Assembly (NCBI RefSeq): GCF_040611135.1
Contig: NZ_JBEXNL010000012.1
Coordinates: forward strand, 1-64,000
Source of the DNA: Tsukamurella sp040611135
GTDB taxonomy: Bacteria > Actinomycetota > Actinomycetes > Mycobacteriales > Mycobacteriaceae
Reading direction: 5' to 3'
DNA: 64,000 nucleotides
Shown: positions 55,834 through 63,678 of the stretch, piece by piece
How the letters are laid out: every line of letters begins with the position of its first letter
Position numbering within the stretch: the stretch's first letter is position 1
Position numbers and translations under genes: made by a program
Notes under the pieces: generated by a model
The model's input: only the letters and a program-made list of their open reading frames with translations
Databases searched by the model: none
Told to the model about the DNA's origin: nothing

Positions 55834-57492
55834 GTGACGGGACCGATGGTGGCGGACGGGCGCGTGGTGGTCGCCTGGCTCCAGCGCGCGGTCCTCGGCC
55901 TGGAACGTGCCGTGGACGAGATCAACGCGCTGAACGTGTTCCCCGTGGCGGACGCCGATACGGGGACGAACATGCTGGTCACGCTCCGTGCCGCGGCGCG
56001 CGCGGCGGAGGTGGCGGACCGCACCGAGGGGCCGCACGCGGTGGCTCGGGCGACGGTCGCCGGGGCGGTCGCCGGCGCCCGCGGCAACTCGGGGGTCATC
56101 GTCTCCCAGATCATGCGCGGTCTGGCGGGGGAGCTCGGCCCGGACGCGGACCTCACGGCGGAGGGACTCGCGACCGGCCTGCGCCGGGGTACCGACCTCG
56201 TGACGACCGCCGTCGCCGAGCCGATCGAGGGCACCATCCTGTCCGTCCTGCGGGCGGGGGCCGACGGTGCCGGGGCCGCCCTCGCGGGCGGCGCGGATCT
56301 GCCCGCCTGTGCGCGGGGCTCCGCGGACGCGGCGTTCGACGCGCTGCTGCGCACCCGCGACCAGCTGGCCGACAACGCCGAAGCCGGGGTCGTCGACGCC
56401 GGCGGCCGAGGGCTGCTCGTGCTCCTCGACGCGCTCGTCGAGGTCACCGCCGGCACCGCGCCCGAGCGGCCGCGGTTCAGCCGGCGGATCGCGCCGCACG
56501 TGCACGTCGGCGAGAGCGAAGGGCACGTGCATCACCACGGCGAGGATCCGCCGCGCGGTCCCCACGCGGACTACGAGGTCATGTACCTGCTGCCAGACGC
56601 GACCGAGGCCACGGCGAACCGATTGCGGGCGGAGTTGCAGGCCTTCGGCGACTCCGTGGTCGTGGTCGCGGCGGCCGACCCTGATCCGGTGGCCACCTGG
56701 TCGGTCCACACCCATACCACCGAGCCCGGCGCCGCGATCCAGACCGGCCTGCGGCACGGCAAGCTGCGCAGCATCGCTGTCAACGTCCTCCAGGAGGCGG
56801 GACAGGCCGAGACGCCGCTGCAGGCACTGCTCGACGCGCCTCGGGCCATCGTCGCCCTCGTCTCCGGCGACGGTGCCGCGGAGCTGTTCGCGGGAGCGGG
56901 TGCCGAGGTGATCCGCTGCGATCAGGGCATGACCCACGCCGAGTTGCTTGCGGCGCTGCACCGCTTCGAGGGCCGCGAGGTGCTGCTCATGCCCAACGGT
57001 GCCCTGCCGACCCCCGAGCTGCTGGCGGTCGCGGCCCGGTCCCGGGAGTCGGGCGTGCTCGTGACGCTGTTGCCCACCTCGTCGATGGTGCAGGCGATCG
57101 CGGCGCTCGCGGTGCACGAGCCCTCGGGGCACGCCGCCGACGACACGTACTCCATGGCGGAGGCGGCGGCCGGGGCGCGCTGCGGCTCCGTCGTGGCGGT
57201 CACCGAGGATGCTCTGACGATCCTCGGCCCCTGCGGTCCGGGCGACTACCTGGGCATGGTCGGCGGTGAGGTGGTGGTGCTCGAGGAGGATCAGTACTCC
57301 GCCGGAGAGGCGCTCACGGAGCTGCTGCTCGCCACGGGCGGGGACATGGTCACGGTGCTGCTCGGCGACGCGGCCGACGGCGACTTCCCCGATCGGGTGA
57401 GTGCGGCGCTGCGCCCGGACCGGCCCGAGGTCGAGGTGATGGGCTACCGCGGTGGGCAGAGCGCCAGCGTGATGGAGATCGGCGTCGAATGA
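55834..57492 (+). CDS. DAK2-domain protein, FakA/YloV-like fatty acid kinase
   Basis: The 552-residue protein has an N-terminal Dak2 nucleotide-binding domain. It has LNVFPVADADTGTNML (the Asp-rich magnesium and ATP site) and ARGNSGVIVSQIMRGLAGEL, with AGVVDAGGRGLLVLLDAL later. A middle region and a C-terminal FakB-interacting-type domain follow. Related FakA proteins phosphorylate fatty acids carried by FakB, while YloV-type relatives are less known. An unusual His-rich linker, HVHVGESEGHVHHHGEDPP at about residues 221-239, could bind metal. It is coupled to recG by an ATGA overlap and divergent from rpmB, the order of M. tuberculosis Rv2974c-recG. A leaderless start is likely. Confidence 0.9.
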   Translation: MTGPMVADGRVVVAWLQRAVLGLERAVDEINALNVFPVADADTGTNMLVTLRAAARAAEVADRTEGPHAVARATVAGAVAGARGNSGVIVSQIMRGLAGELGPDADLTAEGLATGLRRGTDLVTTAVAEPIEGTILSVLRAGADGAGAALAGGADLPACARGSADAAFDALLRTRDQLADNAEAGVVDAGGRGLLVLLDALVEVTAGTAPERPRFSRRIAPHVHVGESEGHVHHHGEDPPRGPHADYEVMYLLPDATEATANRLRAELQAFGDSVVVVAAADPDPVATWSVHTHTTEPGAAIQTGLRHGKLRSIAVNVLQEAGQAETPLQALLDAPRAIVALVSGDGAAELFAGAGAEVIRCDQGMTHAELLAALHRFEGREVLLMPNGALPTPELLAVAARSRESGVLVTLLPTSSMVQAIAALAVHEPSGHAADDTYSMAEAAAGARCGSVVAVTEDALTILGPCGPGDYLGMVGGEVVVLEEDQYSAGEALTELLLATGGDMVTVLLGDAADGDFPDRVSAALRPDRPEVEVMGYRGGQSASVMEIGVE

Positions 57493-59840
57493 CCGCTGCA
57501 CGCGACCTCACGCTGCAGACGCCGCTGGCGCGGGCCCTCGATCCCGAGATCGCCGAGCTGGTCACCACGGAGCTCGGGCTGTACACCGCCGGGGACCTGC
57601 TGCGGCACTTCCCGTTCCGGTACGAGGGCGGGGCCGTCGAGGACGACGGTACGCGGCGCTCCGAGCCCCGGATCGGCGACGACGTGGTGGTCATCGGCAC
57701 CGTCACGGCGATCACGCCGCCGCGGGCGCACCATCGCGGCAAGAAGATGTTCAAGGTGCAGGTGGTCAACAAGGTCCGCGCCTACGACGTGACCTTCTTC
57801 AACTACCTGCCCAAGCCGATCCAGCCCGACCGTCAGCTGTTGCTCATCGGCAGGCTCGGCGAGTTCAACGGGAAGCTGCAGCTGACGCACCCCGAGTGGC
57901 TCGTCCTGCCGGACACGACGATCACCTCGGCGGAGGCGCTGGCCGCGAACGAGGCGGGCTCGACCAAGGCCGGCTCGAAGCGGCTCAAGTTCGCGGACCT
58001 GAGCCTGCTGATGCAGCCGACCGTCCCGATCTACCACGGCACCAAGAACATGCCCACGTGGCTGATCCTCTCGCTCGTGGACGCGCTGCTCAAGCGGCTT
58101 GCGCCCGTGCCGGAGTCGCTGCCCATGGAGTTCCTCGCGCTGCACGGCCTGATGGGCTTGGACGAGGCGGTGCGCGCGGCGCACAAGCCCGACGGGCGAG
58201 CGCAGTCGGAGCAGGCCAAGCGCCGGCTCGCGTTCGACGAGGCCGTCGCGATCGAGACCGCCCTGGCACGCCGCGCGCACGATGTCGGCACCGTCAGCGC
58301 CCCGCCGCTGCACGCGCCCGACGGTCCGCTCCAGGCCGGGCTGCGCGAGCGACTCCCGTTCTCCCTCACCGCCGGCCAGGAGGAGGTGCTCGCCGAGATC
58401 CTCGCGGACCTGGCGCGCGATCACCCGATGACCCGGCTGCTGCAGGGCGAGGTGGGCTCGGGCAAGACGCTGGTCGCGCTGCTGGCGATGCTCGCCGCGG
58501 TCGACGCGGGGCACCAGGCGGTGCTGCTGGCCCCGACCGAGGTCCTCGCCACGCAGCACCTGCTCTCGATCTCGAAGATGCTGGGCGACCTCGCGGAGGC
58601 GGGGCAGCTGGGCGCGGCCGACGCCGCCACCACGGTGACGCTGCTGACGGGGTCCATGACGGTCAAGCAGCGGCGCGCGGCGCTGTTGCGCATCGTGACC
58701 GGCGAGGCCGGCATCGTCATCGGCACGCACGCGCTGCTGGAGGACACGGTCGAGTTCTTCCGGCTGGGCCTGGTCGTGGTCGACGAGCAGCACAGGTTCG
58801 GCGTGGAGCAGCGCGACCGGCTGCGGCGCAAGGGTACCGGCGAGAGCACCGACGACGACTCCATGCCGCACCTGCTGGTGATGACGGCCACGCCGATCCC
58901 GCGCACCGTCGCCCTGGCCCAGTTCGGCGACATGGCGACCTCGGTACTGCGCGAGCTGCCGCGCGGCCGGCAGCCGATCCAGACCTCCGTGGTCCCGGCG
59001 GAGCGGGAGGCGTGGGTCGCTCGGGCGTGGGCCCGCGTCGACGAGGAGGTCCGCGCCGGGCGTCAGGTGTACGTGGTGTGCCCCCGGATCGGCGACGACG
59101 CCACGGGCGAACAGGCCAAGGCCGGTTTCACCGACGAGGACTACGATTTCGACAAGCCGACGGCTGCGCCGAAGGCGCAGGCGCGGAGCTCGTCCCGCGA
59201 CGATCGTGATGAAGAAGACGAAACGAAGCAGAACACCGTGTCGGCGATCGAGATGTACGACGAACTGGCCGCGGGCCCGCTCGGCGAGCACCGGATCGCC
59301 CTCCTGCACGGCCGCCTCCCCGCCGAGGAGAAGTCGGAGATCATGGCCGCCTTCGCCGCCGGCGAGATCGATATCCTGGTGGCCACCACGGTGATCGAGG
59401 TCGGCGTCGACGTGGCGAACGCGACCACCATGGTGGTCCGCGATGCGGACCGGTTCGGCATCAGCCAGCTGCACCAGCTGCGCGGCCGGGTGGGTCGCGG
59501 CGGGCTGCCCGGGCTGTGCCTGCTCTTCACGGCGAGCGGATCCGAGCGCACGCTGGGGCGGCTGAACGCGGTGGCGGACACCGTCGACGGCTTCGCCCTC
59601 GCCCAGCTCGACCTGGAGTACCGCGGCTTCGGCGACATCCTCGGCGTGGACCAGTCCGGGCTCGCCCGGCGCCTGAGCTTCCTGGACCTCGCGACCGACG
59701 GGGACGTGCTCGCCGCGGCGCGGGACCTCGCGTACGAGATCGTGGGCGAGGACCCGGAACTCGCGGACCACGCCGCCCTGCGGGCGATGAACGACGTCGT
59801 CCTCGGCGGCGACCGCGGCGACTACCTCGACAAGGCGTGA
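57489..59840 (+). CDS. recG: ATP-dependent DNA helicase RecG
   Basis: RecG remodels stalled replication forks and Holliday junctions. The 783-residue protein has an N-terminal OB/wedge region to about 300, then the SF2 motor: Walker A GEVGSGKT at residues 320-327, motif II DEQH in VVVDEQHRFGV, motif III TATPIPRTVALAQFGDM and motif VI near QLRGRVGRGGLPGLC. A charged low-complexity insertion lies at about residues 540-583 (PTAAPKAQARSSSRDDRDEE and following) within the helicase domain; mycobacterial RecG proteins are also extended there. The ATG overlaps the DAK-gene stop, so the two are coupled. Confidence 0.97.
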   Translation: MTAARDLTLQTPLARALDPEIAELVTTELGLYTAGDLLRHFPFRYEGGAVEDDGTRRSEPRIGDDVVVIGTVTAITPPRAHHRGKKMFKVQVVNKVRAYDVTFFNYLPKPIQPDRQLLLIGRLGEFNGKLQLTHPEWLVLPDTTITSAEALAANEAGSTKAGSKRLKFADLSLLMQPTVPIYHGTKNMPTWLILSLVDALLKRLAPVPESLPMEFLALHGLMGLDEAVRAAHKPDGRAQSEQAKRRLAFDEAVAIETALARRAHDVGTVSAPPLHAPDGPLQAGLRERLPFSLTAGQEEVLAEILADLARDHPMTRLLQGEVGSGKTLVALLAMLAAVDAGHQAVLLAPTEVLATQHLLSISKMLGDLAEAGQLGAADAATTVTLLTGSMTVKQRRAALLRIVTGEAGIVIGTHALLEDTVEFFRLGLVVVDEQHRFGVEQRDRLRRKGTGESTDDDSMPHLLVMTATPIPRTVALAQFGDMATSVLRELPRGRQPIQTSVVPAEREAWVARAWARVDEEVRAGRQVYVVCPRIGDDATGEQAKAGFTDEDYDFDKPTAAPKAQARSSSRDDRDEEDETKQNTVSAIEMYDELAAGPLGEHRIALLHGRLPAEEKSEIMAAFAAGEIDILVATTVIEVGVDVANATTMVVRDADRFGISQLHQLRGRVGRGGLPGLCLLFTASGSERTLGRLNAVADTVDGFALAQLDLEYRGFGDILGVDQSGLARRLSFLDLATDGDVLAAARDLAYEIVGEDPELADHAALRAMNDVVLGGDRGDYLDKA

Positions 59841-59988
59841 GCGGCGGTCGTCCAGGACTTCGCGGGCGAGGACCGCATCGTCCGAACGGCTGTCGCGGGA
59901 CCTCCTGTAGCTACGGAGGCCGCCCTCATCTCGCACATCGAGACGACGACGGCTCTCCTGCTGCTGCGATCGCGTGCCAGTGGCGTCG

Positions 59989-62190
59989 CTATCGACTGAT
60001 CCGCTCCATCAGTGAGCTGACCTGAGCTGCGCGGACCTGTGCGCGGCACGCGAGACGCAATCGCCGCGATGTCTCCGCAAGCACTGCGGACCGTCGCCCA
60101 TCCACCATGGGCCCGAGGCTTGTGGCCGCGTCCAGGAACTGCTCCGCATCCCGGAGCTGACGATCGGCGCGCGGAACCGCGCGACCGAGTGATTCCACCG
60201 CGGCGCGGGCTTCGATGACCGCGTCTCGAGCGGTCTGCAGAGCGTCGGAGAGAACGTCGGAAGGGGCGCTCAGCAGGCGCAGGGTCCAGAATTCGCCCGT
60301 CTCGTCCACATAGTAGTAGCCGTGGCTGGGTTCGCGCACCTCGAGGTCGCGGTCGGCCGGGCCGACGCACGCGCGGTACTCCCCGGCAGCGGGATCGACG
60401 ACCGCGGTGAAGGCGTTCCCGCGGTGCGCGGCCGACGCGGCCCATTCACCACCCGCGTTCCACACGGCGACCGCATCTTCGTACGGACCGTCGGGGATCG
60501 TTCCGCCCGTGCGGTACATCGCCGTCAGGAAGTCTCCGTCGATGCCGCCGACGCCCGCGTTCGCCTGGTCCGCGAAGAAGCGGTTGCGCGCCGCGCTGTT
60601 CCGCGTGCCGCGCCGCGCGGCCGCCGTGCCCGCGTCGGTGGTGCCGGGCCGTTCGGGGAAGGGCAGGTACCAACCACCCTCCTCGTCGAAGACGAACTCG
60701 TCCGGGACGTGCCACGCGTCCGGATCGGGGCTCAGCGCATTGTTGTTCGCGTAGAGCACGTCCATCGGCGTGCCTGACCGCGACGCGGTCCGTTCCCGCA
60801 GGACGGGACGGGGGCGCTCCGGGCTGCCTGCCCGCTGTTCGATCGCCACGCCGTAGTCGTCGTCGGCCCACAGGCCGCCCGCGGAGCCCAGGATCCGGCC
60901 GGGATCGCCCACCGGCATCGCGAGCATCATGTCGCGCGCTTCCTCGGCGCTGTTCGCGAATTGAAGGGCATGGAAGGTCGCGGCGCCGCGTCGGACCCCG
61001 TATCCCCACTCCTCCTGTGGACCGCCACCGTTGCTCGCGCCCTCGTTGCCGTGCCCCCCGTGATGCACGTAGGTCACGCCCTTGCTGTTGAATCCGGGGT
61101 GTCCGGCCATGTAGAACCGCCCGAGCCCGGGGATGAATCCGTTGGCGGAGAACGGGGTGTAGACGAAGCTGTTCCCCTTGTCGGGGAAGGCCATGATGGT
61201 TGCCTGGTGGGTGCAGTCGTGGTCGGTGGTCGACGCGGCGTGCAGGTTGCCGTCCGCCGTCGCAGTGCCCCACGCGCAGAAGCCGCTGCACATGTCGACC
61301 GTCTCGCCGTTCGCGGTGACGACGGCGCCGCTGTAGACGTTCGTGCCGTACGACTTGTCTTCGGTGAGTTCCTCCGCCATGAGTACGTGGTGGTCCGCGG
61401 GCGGGAGATAGCCGGTCCACACCGCGACCGCCTGCTCCGGTGTCAAGGGGATTCCACGGTCGTTCGCGCCGGCGGACCAGCCGTGGGCGAACTCGACGAT
61501 CTCCGGGGTGTGCCTTTCGAGCTCTGCGGTCCACTGCGCGAGGACCTCTCGCTCCTCGTCCGTAACGACGTGTTCCGTGAGATGGGCGAAGATCCACGGT
61601 CCGTAGATGTCGAGAATCTGGTTCGCGTACTGGACGCCCATCTCGCGGTTGCTGCCTTCGAGTACGACGACCGGGCAGACGGACGGCACGAGGGGAGCAC
61701 CGTCGGGGGTGAGTGGGGTCTCGCCCGAGAGTCCGAGGGGCTCCGAGATCGGGGCCGGAATCTCGGTCTCTCCGATCACCGCGTCGGCGACCTCGATCGC
61801 TCGCGTCAGGGCGCCGCGAAAGCGGTGCAGGAGGGCTTCGAGATCGGTCGTCGGCGCGGAGCCGGCAGCGTCGATGTACGTGCCGTCGGCGCGGCCGAGG
61901 CTCCATTTCGCGCCGTGCATGTCGGTCAGGATGGCATCGATCGTGTGCAGGCCCGCGTCGCTGCGTGGATCGGCGGCGTCGAGTGTTCCGACGAGTCGGG
62001 ACGCCACGTGCACGCCCATGAGGGCGGCTTCCTTCATGATCCGGACCGCCTCCAGGGTCGCGGGGCCAGAGGCGCCCGCAGCCAGCCGCAGTCCGGCGAG
62101 GATACCGCCGTAGCGTCGGAGCTCGGTCTCGCGATCGGGCGGAGCGGGGTGTGCGCGGCCGATGATCGTGGTGGTTCGGGATTCGCTCAT
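59989..62190 (-). CDS. C45-family Ntn hydrolase (acyltransferase/amidohydrolase-like)
   Basis: The 733-residue protein has the signature of the acyl-CoA:6-aminopenicillanic acid acyltransferase (C45) superfamily. EGSNREMGVQYANQI is at residues 178-192. The block CSGFCAWGTATADGNLHA starts at Cys301, the presumed autocatalytic nucleophile after removal of the preceding propeptide. The usual RNLDW downstream reads STTDHD here, so the active-site pocket may differ. A long N-terminal region (about 170 residues) and a helical C-terminus exceed the family minimum. GAGGAG precedes the ATG. It forms a unit with the upstream MHS-type transporter and a divergent AsnC-type gene. Substrate is unknown; amide or peptide-like cleavage is the family role. 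Confidence 0.78.
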   Translation of the reverse strand: MSESRTTTIIGRAHPAPPDRETELRRYGGILAGLRLAAGASGPATLEAVRIMKEAALMGVHVASRLVGTLDAADPRSDAGLHTIDAILTDMHGAKWSLGRADGTYIDAAGSAPTTDLEALLHRFRGALTRAIEVADAVIGETEIPAPISEPLGLSGETPLTPDGAPLVPSVCPVVVLEGSNREMGVQYANQILDIYGPWIFAHLTEHVVTDEEREVLAQWTAELERHTPEIVEFAHGWSAGANDRGIPLTPEQAVAVWTGYLPPADHHVLMAEELTEDKSYGTNVYSGAVVTANGETVDMCSGFCAWGTATADGNLHAASTTDHDCTHQATIMAFPDKGNSFVYTPFSANGFIPGLGRFYMAGHPGFNSKGVTYVHHGGHGNEGASNGGGPQEEWGYGVRRGAATFHALQFANSAEEARDMMLAMPVGDPGRILGSAGGLWADDDYGVAIEQRAGSPERPRPVLRERTASRSGTPMDVLYANNNALSPDPDAWHVPDEFVFDEEGGWYLPFPERPGTTDAGTAAARRGTRNSAARNRFFADQANAGVGGIDGDFLTAMYRTGGTIPDGPYEDAVAVWNAGGEWAASAAHRGNAFTAVVDPAAGEYRACVGPADRDLEVREPSHGYYYVDETGEFWTLRLLSAPSDVLSDALQTARDAVIEARAAVESLGRAVPRADRQLRDAEQFLDAATSLGPMVDGRRSAVLAETSRRLRLACRAQVRAAQVSSLMERISR

Positions 62191-62251
62191 GGTGGTCTCC
62201 TCGATCGCCGATCGGGGCGATCAGTCGGTGCTGGTCAGGTCGGGGCGGCGA

Positions 62252-63583
62252 TCAAACGAGCGCGACGGGCCGGCGTCGCAGCGAGGGTTCGGCGGCCATC
62301 GCTTGCACGAAGGTGGGGGCCCGCATCGCGGCGAAGGTGCCGAGGAGCCCCACCACGGCCGCGGCGGTCACGTAGAAGGGCAGTACCGGGTAGCCGCCGT
62401 GGGTGTGCAGCCACTCCGCGAGCAGTGGGAAGGTGCCGCCGAAGAGCATGGTGGCGACGCCGATGACCAAGCCGGCCCCGACCGCGCGGACCTCGACGGG
62501 GAAAAGGAGCCCGGCGACCAGGTTGATCGCCATGGTCACGGGGGCGGTCATGAGGCCCAGGATCAAGGCGCCGGCCCAGAAGGGCACGGCATGGGACTGC
62601 ATGGCGAAGAGCAGGGGGAGGGTGAGCAGCGCCTGCACCACGAAGCCCGTGCGCACCACGACCAGCGGACCGATGCGATCGGCGAGCCAGCCGGCGCACA
62701 GCGTCGCGACGAGCACCATCGCCAGGACGAAGGTCATGTAGCTGGACGCCGACGCCTTATCGACGATGCCGCGGTTGTGCGCGTACACCGGCAGGTAGAT
62801 CATCTCGAAGTAGAAGGGGACGGTGCCGGCGATCGACATGCCGAGGAGCGCCAGGCACGACCACCGGTGCTCCCGTAGGACGGTGCCGACGGGCGGCCGG
62901 ACGGTGCCGTGCTCCTCCTTGAGGCGTTCGAAGGCCGCGGACTCGGGGGCGCACCGTCGGACCCAGATGGCGAGGAGCCCGAGTGCGGCGGCGATCGCGA
63001 AGCCCCAGCGCCATCCGCCGTCGGACAGCCCGTCCTTCCCGAACACCGCGTACAGCACGGTGATCGTTCCGAACGCGAGGAGCGAGCCGATCATCATGCC
63101 CCCGTAGGAGATGGCGCTGAACCGCCACCGCATGCCGCGCGGCGCGGCCTCCGTCACGTACGCGGCCACCGTCGGCGTCTCGCCGCCGTAGGCGAGGCCC
63201 TGCACCACGCGGAAGACGACGGCCAGGACGGCGGACGCGGCGCCGATGGTCGCGGCCGACGGCAGGAGGGCGATGCAGAGGCTCGCTATCGCGATCGCGG
63301 CCATACTCACCGTGAGGCCGATCCGACGGCCGTGGCGGTCGCTGAACCGGCCGATCAGGACGCTGCCGAGCGGTCGGGCGAGGAAGCCCACCGCGAATCC
63401 GGCGTACGCGGCGAGGAGCTCGCTGCTCCCCGCGCCGAACACGGCGGCGGCGAAGAACGGGGCGAGGACCGCGTAGATGTTCCAGTCGAACGATTCGACG
63501 ATCGCGCCCACCGTGGAAGCGGTGAGCTCCTTCCTCGAACGTCCCGGTTCTTGGGGCGCGGTTTCGATGTGGTCGGTGTCCAT
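62252..63583 (-). CDS. MFS transporter, metabolite:H+ symporter (MHS) type
   Basis: The 443-residue protein has 12 hydrophobic segments and MHS marks: VGAIVESFDWNIYAVLAPFFA at helix 1, shown here without its last residues, and IGRFSDRHGRRIGL between helices 2 and 3. AAGGAG precedes the ATG by eight bases. It is 61 bases upstream of the Ntn hydrolase gene and divergent from an AsnC-type regulator. With the regulator it repeats the layout of the 12.9-16.6 kb module (hydrolase, MHS transporter, AsnC). Uptake of the hydrolase substrate is the obvious inference. The C-terminal tail RRRPVALV is basic. It holds three copies of the iterated word GACGGTGCC within 90 bases. Confidence 0.87.
   Translation of the reverse strand: MDTDHIETAPQEPGRSRKELTASTVGAIVESFDWNIYAVLAPFFAAAVFGAGSSELLAAYAGFAVGFLARPLGSVLIGRFSDRHGRRIGLTVSMAAIAIASLCIALLPSAATIGAASAVLAVVFRVVQGLAYGGETPTVAAYVTEAAPRGMRWRFSAISYGGMMIGSLLAFGTITVLYAVFGKDGLSDGGWRWGFAIAAALGLLAIWVRRCAPESAAFERLKEEHGTVRPPVGTVLREHRWSCLALLGMSIAGTVPFYFEMIYLPVYAHNRGIVDKASASSYMTFVLAMVLVATLCAGWLADRIGPLVVVRTGFVVQALLTLPLLFAMQSHAVPFWAGALILGLMTAPVTMAINLVAGLLFPVEVRAVGAGLVIGVATMLFGGTFPLLAEWLHTHGGYPVLPFYVTAAAVVGLLGTFAAMRAPTFVQAMAAEPSLRRRPVALV
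62819..62908. repeat. local cluster of the iterated word GACGGTGCC
   Basis: Three copies of GACGGTGCC lie at 62819, 62879 and 62900 on the plus strand, inside the MHS-type gene. The same nine-mer or its complement occurs 35 times by my reading in the window: plus orientation at 18129, 19557, 22437, 26997, 30168, 30582, 31800, 31968, 38202, 42039, 50730, 53439, 56263, 56869 and these three; complement GGCACCGTC at 1995, 2418, 4605, 9240, 19230, 21891, 22736, 24341, 25566, 33843, 37563, 44341, 44736, 47742, 53132, 54600, 57697 and 58287. It is found in coding and intergenic DNA, usually as CGACGGTGCCG. Confidence 0.7.
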
Positions 63584-63665
63584 CGGTTGACTCCTTCGGC
63601 TTCCGCCGTCTCGCGGCGATTCGGCAAGCCTGAGAGTTCGGGCGACGCGAGGCCGAAATTGTGCG

Positions 63666-63671
63666 TAGCTT
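63666..63671 (+). promoter_or_regulatory. candidate -10 box of leaderless AsnC-gene promoter
   Basis: TAGCTT ends seven bases before the ATG at 63679, with no Shine-Dalgarno. Confidence 0.4.
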
Positions 63672-63678
63672 GCTGTTC

